64,000 bases of DNA. It comes from an uncultured bacterium (GTDB lineage: Bacteria; Cyanobacteriota; Vampirovibrionia; Gastranaerophilales; Gastranaerophilaceae). Within the stretch, counting starts at the first letter, position 1. Every line of letters starts with the position of its first letter. Under the pieces are notes generated by a model, which ran no database searches, was not told where the DNA came from, and saw nothing but the letters and a program-made list of their open reading frames with translations. The position numbers and the translations under genes are program-made. Location of the stretch: positions 14,672 through 78,671 of the forward strand of contig CAJMPQ010000007.1 of the NCBI GenBank assembly GCA_905215335.1, written 5' to 3'. This document shows, piece after piece, positions 26,589 to 35,005 of this stretch.

Positions 26589-27380
26589 ATGAAAAAATTT
26601 ATTTATATATTATTAGGAATTCTTCTTACTTACAATTATTCATTTGCAACAACTTTCACAGGAGGAGTATCTAAAGTTGGGCAACAAGAAAGCAATCAAG
26701 TAGTAGACGCAAAAACAAAACAAGGTATTGAATTTGCACAAATCACTATTCCCCAAAAAAGATTTAGAACATACACAGACGCAAATGGGAACTTTGAACT
26801 CAAAAACATACAAATAACCCAACCAACAATAATGAATGTAAAAAAAGAAGGATATAGACCATTTTCTTTAACAATTAATAATGGTCAAAGTCTTAATACA
26901 CCATTCAAAGTTGAACTTGCAAAAAGTGAAGCCGCAGATATTTCACTAGATACACAAATTTTACACCTTGGGGATAACAGTTATTCTATGAACTCTGCAA
27001 ACGCATCAGATTTTAAACTAAAATCTATTGGACCATATTATTCAAAAGATTTCATAATGACACAAAATGCTAAACGAAGCACAAACTATTTAGTAATAGG
27101 CTCAATTGTGGGTTTGGATACAAAACTTGCACGATCAATGGGACAAAACAACATTAGAGGAGGCGCATACTCCAGTCCAGCTGAAGTTTATTTCAACGGA
27201 AGAAAAATTGGAGAACTAAAAGTAAATGGGGATGGACAAAGAATAAAAATTCCAAACTCATTGATAAAAGCTGATGCTGCCAACCAAATAACAATAAAAA
27301 CTGGGCAAAACATGATGCCAAGTGATCACATTGACTACGATGATATTGAAATTATGAACTTATCCATTCTAAGCGAATAA
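26589..27380 (+). CDS. Exported protein with carboxypeptidase-regulatory-like domain
   Basis: The product has 263 residues. Residues 1-20 are a signal peptide (MKKFIYILLGILLTYNYSFA). Residues about 35-110 form a CarboxypepD-regulatory/CNA-B-like beta sandwich (VVDAKTKQGIEFAQITI, YTDANGNFELKNI), a module often used in surface and receptor proteins. The C-terminal half is beta-rich (GAYSSPAEVYFNGRKIG, DHIDYDDIEIMNLSI) and recalls carbohydrate-binding jelly-roll folds, which is only an impression. It probably acts at the cell surface or periplasm. No Shine-Dalgarno site is visible, and a GATAAA-like -10 lies 6 bases before the ATG. It is followed by its own terminator. Confidence 0.8.
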   Translation: MKKFIYILLGILLTYNYSFATTFTGGVSKVGQQESNQVVDAKTKQGIEFAQITIPQKRFRTYTDANGNFELKNIQITQPTIMNVKKEGYRPFSLTINNGQSLNTPFKVELAKSEAADISLDTQILHLGDNSYSMNSANASDFKLKSIGPYYSKDFIMTQNAKRSTNYLVIGSIVGLDTKLARSMGQNNIRGGAYSSPAEVYFNGRKIGELKVNGDGQRIKIPNSLIKADAANQITIKTGQNMMPSDHIDYDDIEIMNLSILSE

Positions 27381-27381
27381 T

Positions 27382-27414
27382 AAAAGTGGAACATATATTT
27401 TATGTTCCACTTTT
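27382..27414. terminator. Bidirectional terminator between the exported protein gene and ftsZ
   Basis: A perfect 14-bp stem (27382-27395 with 27401-27414) is flanked by A and T runs. It lies 1 base after the plus-strand stop and 46 bases beyond the end of ftsZ. Confidence 0.88.
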
Positions 27415-27460
27415 TCATACTTCCATTGCTATTTTACTATGTTAATTGAACGAATTATAA

Positions 27461-28630
27461 TTATCTTTTCAAGAAATCTGGAATTTCAATATTAGTGAAA
27501 TTATTACTTGATTCAGATAAAATTGATTTAGTTTGAGTATTAAATGCTCCAGAGAAGAAGTCTACAGCATTCATTTTTCCATCACCTAATGAATCTGAAG
27601 CACCTAACTTAGCTGCTGGAGAATTATTTTTTAACTCGAAACCAGTCGCAATAACTGTAATTTGGATTTCACCTTGAATATTTTCATTAACAGCTGTACC
27701 GATAATAACAGTTGCATCATCAAGGACTGCATCGTGAATAATAGAAGCCGCATCACTAATTTCGTGAATACCCATATCTGGGCCACCTGTAATATTAACG
27801 ATAACACCAGAAGCTCCATTAATTGAAGATTCTAGCAATTGAGAGTTGATAGCTTGTTGAGCAGCTTTGATAGCTCTACCTTCACCTTGAGCTCTACCAA
27901 TACCCATTAGCGCTGAACCAGAAGCTTGCATTACTGTTTTAACGTCAGCAAAGTCAACGTTGATAATACCAGGTACAGTAATAATATCAGATATACCTTG
28001 AACACCACGAAGTAATACTTCATCAACAATAATGAAAGATTCTTGTAATGAAACTTGTCTATCAACTACTTGTAATAATTTGTCATTTGGTACAACAATA
28101 ACTGCATCTACAGATTCTTTTAATTTATCCAAACCTGCGTTTGCTTGATTTTGTCTTTTCTTACCTTCCCAAGTGAAAGGTTTTGTAACAACTGCAATTG
28201 TAAGAATTCCTAATTCTTTTGCAATTCTAGCAACAACAGGAGCAGCACCAGTACCAGTACCACCACCCATGCCGGCAGTGATAAATACCATATCAGCACC
28301 TTCTAAAGCTTGAGTAATTTCTTGTTGAGCTTCCTCAGCAGCTTTTTCACCAACTGTAGGATCTCCACCAGCACCTAAACCTTGTGTAGAAGAAGAACCT
28401 AACTGAATTCTATTTTTAGTTTGACCATCAACTAATACTTGTAAATCGGTATTCATTAACCAAAATTCAACACCAGACAAACCTGATCTAATCATTCGGT
28501 TAACAGCATTTCCGCCACCGCCACCTACACCAACTACTTTAATATTTGTAGGATTAGCCCCTAATCTTGAAGTCTGATCATTTGATGGTTCATCTTTTCT
28601 AGCAAAGATATCTGAAACGATATTTTCCAC
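27461..28630 (-). CDS. ftsZ: Cell division GTPase FtsZ
   Basis: This tubulin homologue polymerises into the Z ring. The 389-residue product has GVGGGGGNAVNRMI near the N-terminus, the tubulin signature GMGGGTGTGAAPV, the synergy-loop region of the C-terminal domain, a variable linker and the conserved tail IEIPDFLKR that binds FtsA/ZipA/SepF-type partners. The start is a GTG at 28628-28630 with AGAGG 8 bases upstream. It stands away from a classical dcw cluster, downstream of nadK and separated from it by its own promoter. The ftsEX pair is 19 kb away. Confidence 0.97.
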   Translation of the reverse strand: MENIVSDIFARKDEPSNDQTSRLGANPTNIKVVGVGGGGGNAVNRMIRSGLSGVEFWLMNTDLQVLVDGQTKNRIQLGSSSTQGLGAGGDPTVGEKAAEEAQQEITQALEGADMVFITAGMGGGTGTGAAPVVARIAKELGILTIAVVTKPFTWEGKKRQNQANAGLDKLKESVDAVIVVPNDKLLQVVDRQVSLQESFIIVDEVLLRGVQGISDIITVPGIINVDFADVKTVMQASGSALMGIGRAQGEGRAIKAAQQAINSQLLESSINGASGVIVNITGGPDMGIHEISDAASIIHDAVLDDATVIIGTAVNENIQGEIQITVIATGFELKNNSPAAKLGASDSLGDGKMNAVDFFSGAFNTQTKSILSESSNNFTNIEIPDFLKR

Positions 28631-28697
28631 GTTATTTACCTCTTAAATGTAATATTACTTTTCCATGTTCCTAAAACACATAACTACCATTATTGTA

Positions 28698-28706
28698 ATT
28701 ATAACA
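28698..28706 (-). promoter_or_regulatory. Extended -10 promoter of ftsZ
   Basis: TGT-TATAAT on the minus strand lies about 67 bases before the GTG start, giving a normal leader that includes the ribosome-binding site. Confidence 0.5.
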
Positions 28707-28782
28707 ATATAGTATTTTAAATAGAAAAAAAGTACAATAAATTTACAATAATTATGAACAAAATTTAATATTCAACAAGCTT

Positions 28783-29580
28783 TTACTTAATACATGCCGG
28801 AGAAATTCCCCAATGAAGCTTGTTTCGCAACACTGAATAGAAATCATTTCCGTTCAAAAGAGCCAAATTAGCATAATCCTCAGATTTTTGTACTACTAAA
28901 TCTGATGTAAAAGAAAATACTTCTTGACCATCAGCACTAACCATATATTTATTATTCGGACAAGAGAGAATTTTTATCTCATCATTAGCTGAAACAACAA
29001 TTGGTCTAGCTGAAAATGTATGAGGACAAATTGGAACAATTACAATAGCATCAACATCAGGAGCTAACACTGGACCTCCTGCAGCCATACCATAAGCAGT
29101 TGAACCTGTAGGAGTTGATATTATAATACCATCGGCTAAATATTCACAAACAAACTTATCATTAATCTGTAAAGCAAAACGAGAAGTTCTAGATGAAACA
29201 TCGCCTTTTATAACAAAATCGTTTAACGCAACATATTTATTGGACTTAAGCATCAAACGCTTTTCTACTTTATAGTTCCCAGCCAAAATTTGTTTTACAG
29301 CATAGTCTAAACTGTCTCTAGAAGCTTGAGATAAAAAACCTAATCTGCCTAAATTTATACCAAATATAGGTACTTCGCACTTAGAATAAAATCTGGCAGC
29401 CTTTAAAATCGTACCATCTCCACCTATAACAAATACAAAATCGAATCCAGACTTTAAATCATCAATACTCAACACAGAAGATTTCACACCTGATTTTGTT
29501 AGTAATTGGCGTAATTCTTCCATTACTTCTTTTGTATTTTCCATTGATGAATTGTAACAAATTGCATATTTCTTGTTCAT
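28783..29580 (-). CDS. nadK: NAD kinase
   Basis: NAD kinase phosphorylates NAD to NADP in the cytosol. The 265-residue product shows the GGDGT motif in FVIGGDGTILKAARFY, GINLGRLGFLS, the substrate-binding DGIIISTPTGSTAYGMAAGGP and ICPHTFSARPIV. The length is slightly short but complete. There is no Shine-Dalgarno sequence. A well-formed promoter (TTGCAT, 17 bases, TATAAA) ends 8 bases before the ATG, implying a leaderless message. It is divergent from the GIY-YIG gene and lies upstream of ftsZ. Confidence 0.95.
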   Translation of the reverse strand: MNKKYAICYNSSMENTKEVMEELRQLLTKSGVKSSVLSIDDLKSGFDFVFVIGGDGTILKAARFYSKCEVPIFGINLGRLGFLSQASRDSLDYAVKQILAGNYKVEKRLMLKSNKYVALNDFVIKGDVSSRTSRFALQINDKFVCEYLADGIIISTPTGSTAYGMAAGGPVLAPDVDAIVIVPICPHTFSARPIVVSANDEIKILSCPNNKYMVSADGQEVFSFTSDLVVQKSEDYANLALLNGNDFYSVLRNKLHWGISPACIK

Positions 29581-29588
29581 ACGTCTAG

Positions 29589-29597
29589 TTTATACCA
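29589..29597 (-). promoter_or_regulatory. Extended -10 of nadK (leaderless)
   Basis: On the minus strand TGG-TATAAA ends 8 bases before ATG. TTGCAT lies 17 bases further upstream as a -35. Confidence 0.6.
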
Positions 29598-29645
29598 AAT
29601 ATATGAAATTTATGCAAATTGTTTAAACAGATTAAAAAAGTATAT

Positions 29646-29651
29646 TATAAT
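29646..29651 (+). promoter_or_regulatory. -10 of the GIY-YIG gene (leaderless)
   Basis: A perfect TATAAT ends 6 bases before the ATG at 29658. No ribosome-binding site is present. Confidence 0.5.
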
Positions 29652-29657
29652 TCAACT

Positions 29658-29927
29658 ATGGACAAAACTCATTATGTTTACATATTAGAAACTGAAAACA
29701 ATACACTATATTGTGGTTACACTGACAATATCGAAAAACGTTATCAACAACATATTGAAGGTAAAGGTGCAAAATACACAAAAGCAAACAAACCTAAGAA
29801 ATTAGTTTATGTCAAAAAATTCGATACAAAGTCCGAAGCCTTGAAAGAAGAGTATAGAATAAAACATAAATTAACAAGAGCTCAAAAACTAGAGCTTATT
29901 GATTCTGCACATTCTGAGTCGGAGTAG
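29658..29927 (+). CDS. GIY-YIG nuclease-domain protein (UPF0213-like)
   Basis: The 89-residue product is a single GIY-YIG domain. YVYILETENNTLYCGYTDNI replaces the classic GIY and YIG motifs with VYI and CGY. The catalytic-helix arginine (EKRYQQH) and the later glutamate (EALKEEYRIKHKL) are present. Stand-alone members are small predicted endonucleases with unclear roles in DNA repair. The start at 29658 is preferred to an ATG at 29619 because it begins directly with the domain and has TATAAT exactly 6 bases upstream. The 3' end overlaps the convergent gene by 32 bases. Confidence 0.88.
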   Translation: MDKTHYVYILETENNTLYCGYTDNIEKRYQQHIEGKGAKYTKANKPKKLVYVKKFDTKSEALKEEYRIKHKLTRAQKLELIDSAHSESE

Positions 29928-31353
29928 AATCTTTCACTTTACCTTTTTGTTTATCGTTATAAATGTATTCTATTTTTTTATCTATTTTATCTATTTCTTT
30001 TTGCTTTTGTTTAATCTGTTTTTCAGTTTTTTGAATATCTTTATTTAGCTGATCTTCCAAATATTTTTTATACGCTTCATCTAGAGTTATATCTTCTGTT
30101 GAACCTGATAAAGATTGCAATTTTCTATAGTCTCTCATTTCATCTTTATAATCAGCGTCTAGTTCTTTAATTGCGTATTTATACTCTTCCTTTATAGCTT
30201 TAACAGCTTCTTTATCTTGTTCTATTTTCTGTTTTTCTAAAACTTTGCTTTGCTCTTCATTAAATTTTTCTTGTCTCTCTACAGTTTGATATGCTTCAAC
30301 ACCATCTTTAATTATCTTAAAACCATTTGAGGAAACTTTTGGTATGTAATTTTTATTAAAAGATACTAATCTTGATTGATTACCTTTCCAATCAACACTC
30401 CAAGCTCCTAAATATACAGGTCGAGAACCTGCACCAGTATAAGCATAAGCTTGTACAACAACTCGATCAGGATATTGAGCATCAAAACCTAAAGGTACAA
30501 TATCCCATCTCTTATCATCTAAATTTACATCCATATACTCTTTCCAAAAATAAGTAACAGCATCACGAACTTCTACTAAATCATAAGATATTTTATTTTT
30601 GAAATCATATACATAAACCTTAGTCTGCCAAATTCCATCTTCACTACTACCAATCTTTTCTTTAACCAATAGCTTTGAACCGTCATCAGAAAAATCAACA
30701 GGGGTAAGAGTTCTAAATGCCGCAAAATTATCAATAGCTTTCTCTGTAGACAAAATTGGCGAAGCAATACGATTTGCAATATTAGCTTTTAATATTTTAT
30801 TTAAATTTGAATCATTATCATTCTTAAGTGGAATAACAAATAAATCACAAGCGACTGTAGCATTATCAGGATAATAATAAACTGCTGGATAAACTAACAT
30901 TTTAAAATCAGGAGAAACAATACCTTGAGCATTAATCTGACGTTTTATAAACAGACGTTTACCCAATGATAATTCAGCAGAACCTGGCGGATCGTTATAT
31001 CTTACAATCTTATATAAAGGTTGAGGAACATATTTAAAATCAGAAGGTTTTTCAATCTTTGGCACTGAATATTCTAAATTATATTTATCTTTATATTCAG
31101 ATAAAGCCTCATATTCATCAACTGTCATAAATCCAGAAGGAGTTCGGTTTAATAACTTTCCCTCCATTTTGTATTTTTCATCCTCTTTTAACACCTCATA
31201 TTGGTGTTTTATCTCACGAGAACGATAATCTTCTGGCTTATCTTTTTTAAAAGGAGCTTTAAAAGGGAGTTCAAAAGGAAGCTCAAAAGCAAAACAAGTC
31301 GACTTTACAAAGCACAATGCACATATAACTGCTATAAAAAACTTCCTTTTCAT
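29896..31353 (-). CDS. Exported protein with coiled-coil tail, unknown function
   Basis: The product has 485 residues from the ATG at 31353 (MKRKFFIAVICALCFVKSTCFA), a typical signal peptide. Mature residues about 20-330 hold repeated beta-strand segments that resemble a TolB/WD40-type propeller (LTPVDFSDDGSKLLVKEKIG, DSRPVYLGAWSVDWKGNQ-like spacing). Residues about 350-480 form a long Lys/Glu coiled coil (KQIKQKQKEIDKIDKKI). Repeated ELPFELPFKAPF follows the signal peptide. It is the last gene of an operon behind a histidine kinase and response regulator, so it may be an output or sensor partner of that system, which is inference. A TTG at 31368 is an unlikely start. Confidence 0.8.
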   Translation of the reverse strand: MKRKFFIAVICALCFVKSTCFAFELPFELPFKAPFKKDKPEDYRSREIKHQYEVLKEDEKYKMEGKLLNRTPSGFMTVDEYEALSEYKDKYNLEYSVPKIEKPSDFKYVPQPLYKIVRYNDPPGSAELSLGKRLFIKRQINAQGIVSPDFKMLVYPAVYYYPDNATVACDLFVIPLKNDNDSNLNKILKANIANRIASPILSTEKAIDNFAAFRTLTPVDFSDDGSKLLVKEKIGSSEDGIWQTKVYVYDFKNKISYDLVEVRDAVTYFWKEYMDVNLDDKRWDIVPLGFDAQYPDRVVVQAYAYTGAGSRPVYLGAWSVDWKGNQSRLVSFNKNYIPKVSSNGFKIIKDGVEAYQTVERQEKFNEEQSKVLEKQKIEQDKEAVKAIKEEYKYAIKELDADYKDEMRDYRKLQSLSGSTEDITLDEAYKKYLEDQLNKDIQKTEKQIKQKQKEIDKIDKKIEYIYNDKQKGKVKDSTPTQNVQNQ

Positions 31354-31374
31354 ACCACACTGATCCAATTATTA

Positions 31375-32049
31375 TTAAACTAAACCATCTTTCATAGCAG
31401 TAGCAACAGCTTTAGAACGAGTCTTTACATACAACTTTTGCAAAATATTGTGAACATGAGTCTTTGTTGTAGCAATCGTAATAACCAGTTTTTTAGAAAT
31501 TTGTGGATTTTTTAAACCTTCTACTAATAAGGCTAAAACTTCCATTTCTCTTTCTGTTAAACCATATAAATTTTTACCTTTTTGATAATTAATTTCACCG
31601 CGTTTAGCTTCAAGTTGGCTTGATTTACGAATATTAGACAATACAACTCTAGCAATTGCAGGATCTAACCAACCTACACCTTCACTTACCGCTTTTATTG
31701 CAGATATAGTTTGCTCAGACGTTGCACCTTTCGTAATATAACCATCTGCACCAGCTGCAAAGGAATCTAAAATATCATCTTCATTATCTCTAGAGGTATT
31801 CATTAAAACCTTAATTTCAGGCATGGAATTTTTAATTTTTCTTGTAGCTTCAATACCATCAATAGAAGGTAAACCAATATCCATAATAACTAAATCAGGT
31901 TTCAATTCTAAAGCCTGTTGAACACCTTCCAAACCGTCAGCAGCTGTTCCTAAAACTTCTATTGAATCATTATTAGATAGAGCAAAAGACAGCCCCATTC
32001 TTGTCATATCATGATCCTCAATGATTGTAACCTTTATACTTTTCGACAT
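31375..32049 (-). CDS. NarL/FixJ-type response regulator
   Basis: The product has 224 residues. A receiver domain (about 1-125) has its acidic pocket in TIIEDHDM and the phospho-acceptor Asp in DLVIMDIGLPSIDG. The Thr and Lys of the switch appear as NTS and YITKGAT. A LuxR-type helix-turn-helix (about 160-220) reads LTEREMEVLALLVEGLKN then TTKTHVHNILQKLYV. It should bind DNA when phosphorylated by the kinase encoded just upstream, with which it forms a two-gene unit (13 bases between stop and start). The start at 32049 has AGGTAGGG 5 bases upstream. An ATG at 32082 overlaps the kinase gene and is less likely. Confidence 0.93.
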   Translation of the reverse strand: MSKSIKVTIIEDHDMTRMGLSFALSNNDSIEVLGTAADGLEGVQQALELKPDLVIMDIGLPSIDGIEATRKIKNSMPEIKVLMNTSRDNEDDILDSFAAGADGYITKGATSEQTISAIKAVSEGVGWLDPAIARVVLSNIRKSSQLEAKRGEINYQKGKNLYGLTEREMEVLALLVEGLKNPQISKKLVITIATTKTHVHNILQKLYVKTRSKAVATAMKDGLV

Positions 32050-32062
32050 CTTAACCCTACCT

Positions 32063-33643
32063 TTACACTCTAGATTTTGCAACTACATTTGTTAATATAA
32101 ATGAAAATTCGCTACCTTTATTTACTTTACTTTCAACCCAAATTTTACCACCGTGAGCTTCTACAATTTGTCGTGATAAATACAAACCTAATCCAGTACC
32201 GGTTGATCGTTTTTTACTAGTTCCTTGAGAAAATCTCTTAAATAAATGCGGAATATCTTCTTTTGGAATACCATTACCATTGTCGACAACAGAAAATATA
32301 AAATCACCGCACTGAGCTTTTACATACACGTCGATTGTACCATCTGTATTAGTATAATTGAGAGCATTACCGCATAAATTTATTATTACACGCTTGATTT
32401 CTGCTCTATCAGCATCAATCAATAATTCATCATCTTTCTCACTATGTAAATTAAACGTAATATTCTTTTTCTTAGACAATGGTTCCAACTCTTCATAACA
32501 TTGAGTTACCAAATCATGAATATTAAACACAGTTTTACATAATGACAATTTACCACTTTCAAATCTGTAAACTTCAAGTAAGGCGTTAACTAAACCTAAT
32601 AAATCTTCATTACTTTGAAGCATCGTAGATAAAACAACCTTATGTTTTTCTGAAATTTCACCCAATGAGCCATCCAAAAAGAAATTTAGCATTTGAATAG
32701 CAGCCAGTAATGGAGTTCTCAAATCATGAGTTAAAGTTGCAATAAAATCATCACGAAGTTGCTCTGTTTCTTTTTGAACACTGAAGTTTCTAATAACACC
32801 TACATACTTTTCTGCGTCATCATCGTCACTTGCTAATGAAGCAAAATTAATTTCTACAGGAATATACTCTTCATTTATTGCATTTCTTACATACAAATCT
32901 CTCAATAAGAATTCTGAATTTTCACAAGATAAGCCCAATATAGTATTCTTAAGAGATGATTTAGGTGCTTTATTAAGCTTTGGATTATCAGTATAAGCAA
33001 TTTCTTGAATTTTCATTGACTTCAAGGTTTCAGCAGGCAAGCCCACCATATTTTCACAAGCTGGGTTAACTTGCTCAATATTTCCTTGAGCATCAATGAT
33101 AATAATACCATCAGCACAATAATTGATTATGCCTGATAACTTTTTATTTGCAATAGTTAATTCTTTAGTTCTCTCAGCAACAATATCTTCCAATTGTTCA
33201 GAATATGCCTTAAGTTGAGCTTTAGCCTTTTCTAACTCTTCAATTTTCTCTCTCAAATCAGCTAACAAATGACTTCTTTCAATACCATTTTTGATATTCA
33301 TAATTAAGTCATCATTATCCCAAGGCTTTTCAATATATTTATAAACCCCGATTTCGTTTATTGTTTTAATTGCATTTTCTTTATCAGCATATGCAGTCAA
33401 CAAAATCATACTAGTTTCAGGGTATAGTTTTTTTGCTTCTCTTAAAAATTCTAAGCCATTCATTTCCGGCATTAAGAAATCAGAGATTATTAAATCAGGT
33501 GATTCGTTTTTCAGATACTCAACAGCATCTAACGGATTGTTATAAACCACAACATCCTTAAATCCCTCAACTTTCATAAGCGTAGTAAAAGTTGAAGTTA
33601 ACAATTTATCATCATCAACATATAATATTTTCCCTAATCTCAT
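32063..33643 (-). CDS. Hybrid sensor kinase: receiver, PAS and histidine kinase
   Basis: The product has 526 residues from the ATG at 33643. The order is a receiver (1-120; KILYVDDDKLL, phospho-Asp in DLIISDFLMPEMNG), a coiled linker (125-185), PAS (190-300; IINYCADGIIIIDAQGNI), HisKA with H-box TLTHDLRTPLLAAIQ (about 310-370) and HATPase with NLCGNALNYT, VDNGNGIP and GTGLGLYLSRQIVEAHGGKI (400-520). No membrane span is seen, so it senses a cytosolic signal or is itself driven by phosphotransfer to its receiver. The partner regulator follows directly. A promoter with TTGTTT, 17 bases, TATTAT ends 6 bases before the ATG, and no ribosome-binding site is present. Confidence 0.93.
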   Translation of the reverse strand: MRLGKILYVDDDKLLTSTFTTLMKVEGFKDVVVYNNPLDAVEYLKNESPDLIISDFLMPEMNGLEFLREAKKLYPETSMILLTAYADKENAIKTINEIGVYKYIEKPWDNDDLIMNIKNGIERSHLLADLREKIEELEKAKAQLKAYSEQLEDIVAERTKELTIANKKLSGIINYCADGIIIIDAQGNIEQVNPACENMVGLPAETLKSMKIQEIAYTDNPKLNKAPKSSLKNTILGLSCENSEFLLRDLYVRNAINEEYIPVEINFASLASDDDDAEKYVGVIRNFSVQKETEQLRDDFIATLTHDLRTPLLAAIQMLNFFLDGSLGEISEKHKVVLSTMLQSNEDLLGLVNALLEVYRFESGKLSLCKTVFNIHDLVTQCYEELEPLSKKKNITFNLHSEKDDELLIDADRAEIKRVIINLCGNALNYTNTDGTIDVYVKAQCGDFIFSVVDNGNGIPKEDIPHLFKRFSQGTSKKRSTGTGLGLYLSRQIVEAHGGKIWVESKVNKGSEFSFILTNVVAKSRV

Positions 33644-33649
33644 ACCTAC

Positions 33650-33678
33650 ATAATAGAATATTTTAGGAAAATAAACAA
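33650..33678 (-). promoter_or_regulatory. Promoter of the sensor kinase gene (leaderless)
   Basis: On the minus strand TTGTTT (33678-33673), a 17-base spacer and TATTAT (33655-33650) end 6 bases before ATG. Confidence 0.55.
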
Positions 33679-33709
33679 ATTGTTTACAAATCCGCAATAT
33701 TCTACACGT

Positions 33710-34216
33710 TTAGTAGTTTTGAGAAAAATAAACACGAGCACCTAATTCCCTATCAATCAAGTACAACGCTGATTTTTCTGAACCAAAAGCTTTTAACTTA
33801 GATATTATACGCAAAAGAGCGGATTCTTCATCAATTTGCTCTTTTAAGTACCAGTCAATAAAATTTCTAGTTGCTAAATCACAATCCTTATCAGACATGT
33901 TAGAAACACAATCTATTGAGCCTGTAATAGAGCGTTCATGTTGATAAATTTGCTCAAATACTTCTAAAGGATTTGTAAGAGTTAATACTGGAGAATCTAA
34001 CTGTAACAAATGAACTTGCGATTTTCGACTCAAGATATATTCAAATAATATCATTCCATGGTCAATTTCTTCTTTAGCTTGAACTTTACACCAGTTAGAA
34101 AAGCCGTATAAACCAATTTCAGAAAAATACGCAGACATTGCCAAATATAAATATGCGGAATTAAATTCTTTGTTAATCTGCTCATTCAAAACATCTCGAA
34201 TTTTATCACTAATCAC
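33710..34216 (-). CDS. Non-haem ferritin
   Basis: This iron-storage protein forms a 24-subunit shell and oxidises Fe(II). The 168-residue product is a four-helix bundle with ferroxidase residues in LNEQINKEFNSAYLYLAM, KVQAKEEIDHGMILFEYI and WYLKEQIDEESALLRII. The GTG at 34216 was chosen because GGGAGG lies 6 bases upstream and the product then begins VISDKIRDVLNEQ, the normal ferritin start. A longer frame from 34270 lies inside dfx. The start codon overlaps the dfx stop region by 8 bases, so the two are translationally coupled. Together they handle superoxide and free iron, a usual pairing in anaerobes. Confidence 0.93.
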   Translation of the reverse strand: MISDKIRDVLNEQINKEFNSAYLYLAMSAYFSEIGLYGFSNWCKVQAKEEIDHGMILFEYILSRKSQVHLLQLDSPVLTLTNPLEVFEQIYQHERSITGSIDCVSNMSDKDCDLATRNFIDWYLKEQIDEESALLRIISKLKAFGSEKSALYLIDRELGARVYFSQNY

Positions 34217-34604
34217 GCTCACCCTCCCATAATCCGTGCAAATTACAAAATGCTTGAGCTTTTTCGGCACCTAATTTATCTTTTAAAATCATTATAGGAA
34301 GATCAAATGGAGCGTAATATTGGAGTTCTAAATGATTTTTTGTATTAGAAATTGTTTCAATAAACTGAATATAATGATCTTCAGTCATAGGATGTAAAGT
34401 TGTACCAACCATAACTTTTTCACCTTTATCATCAGTGGCAACAAAAATCGGAACGTGCTTTTCATTTAATTCATCTTCTATAGTTTTTGGTTTCAATAAC
34501 TTCATTGGTTCACCACAACAAACTAACTCTCCTACTCCAGGTAAAATAACTTGAACCAAATTTCCACATTTTTCACATTTATATAACTCTAAACGTTCAG
34601 TCAT
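34209..34604 (-). CDS. Desulfoferrodoxin / superoxide reductase
   Basis: The 131-residue product reduces superoxide to peroxide without forming oxygen, an anaerobe strategy. The N-terminal desulforedoxin-type iron centre is present (KCEKCGNLVQVILPG and VCCGEPM, giving four cysteines). The catalytic His4Cys iron site uses NEKHVPIF, LHPMTEDHYIQFI and AFCNLHGLW. This is therefore the two-iron (class I) form. AAGGAG lies 9 bases before the ATG. It is the first gene of the dfx-ferritin operon and is divergent from the SRP RNA gene. Confidence 0.95.
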   Translation of the reverse strand: MTERLELYKCEKCGNLVQVILPGVGELVCCGEPMKLLKPKTIEDELNEKHVPIFVATDDKGEKVMVGTTLHPMTEDHYIQFIETISNTKNHLELQYYAPFDLPIMILKDKLGAEKAQAFCNLHGLWEGERD

Positions 34605-34728
34605 CTTATATATCTCCTTTCATGTAAAAGGATAAAATTAAAAAAAGAAAATACATTGGTAATTTGAGTAATATAATAATTAGTTAAAAAGACTAGACTA
34701 AAAAAATTTAGTATGATAACATTAAGTT

Positions 34729-34987
34729 AAGTCGTGCTCCACGGGGAATTGCAATCCCTTGACCCGAAGTTAACGCGGGGTGCAGAGCCTGTTGTGAGGA
34801 CTTTAACAGCACATTGAAATTTAATATGATTGTTGATAACAATGGGTAGAATGGCGTAAACTTTCGAACCGTGTCAGGGAGGAAACTCAGCAGCACTAAG
34901 ATTGACCTTACGGGTGTTCTATTTATTGAAGGAGAAAGTATTAAAGGACAATGGATTGTTAATTTTCGATAGACAGTGGCACGGCTT
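34729..34987 (+). ncRNA. ffs: Large-type signal recognition particle RNA (with Alu domain)
   Basis: The ends pair (AAGTCGTGC at 34729-34737 with GCACGGCTT at 34979-34987). The universally conserved helix-8 tip is readable at about 34875-34897 (GTCAGG, GGAAAC, then AGCAGCA), the binding site for the Ffh M domain. The 5' part (GTGCTCCACGGGG, TTGCAATCC, GCGGGG) resembles the Alu domain of Bacillus-type 6S-sized SRP RNA. At about 260 nt this is the large form, not the ~100-nt 4.5S type. A TATGAT -10 is at 34712-34717. Small reading frames here are not genes. Confidence 0.88.
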
Positions 34988-34998
34988 TTTTATTTTTT
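34979..34998 (+). terminator. Terminator of the SRP RNA
   Basis: The terminal GC-rich helix of the RNA is followed directly by T6-A-T6 (34986-34998). Confidence 0.75.
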
Positions 34999-35005
34999 GT
35001 TCTAA

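Noticed and set aside
34708..34896. Small minus-strand frame over the SRP RNA gene
   Set aside because: It lies on a structured RNA with paired ends and conserved Ffh site; the protein has no recognisable features.
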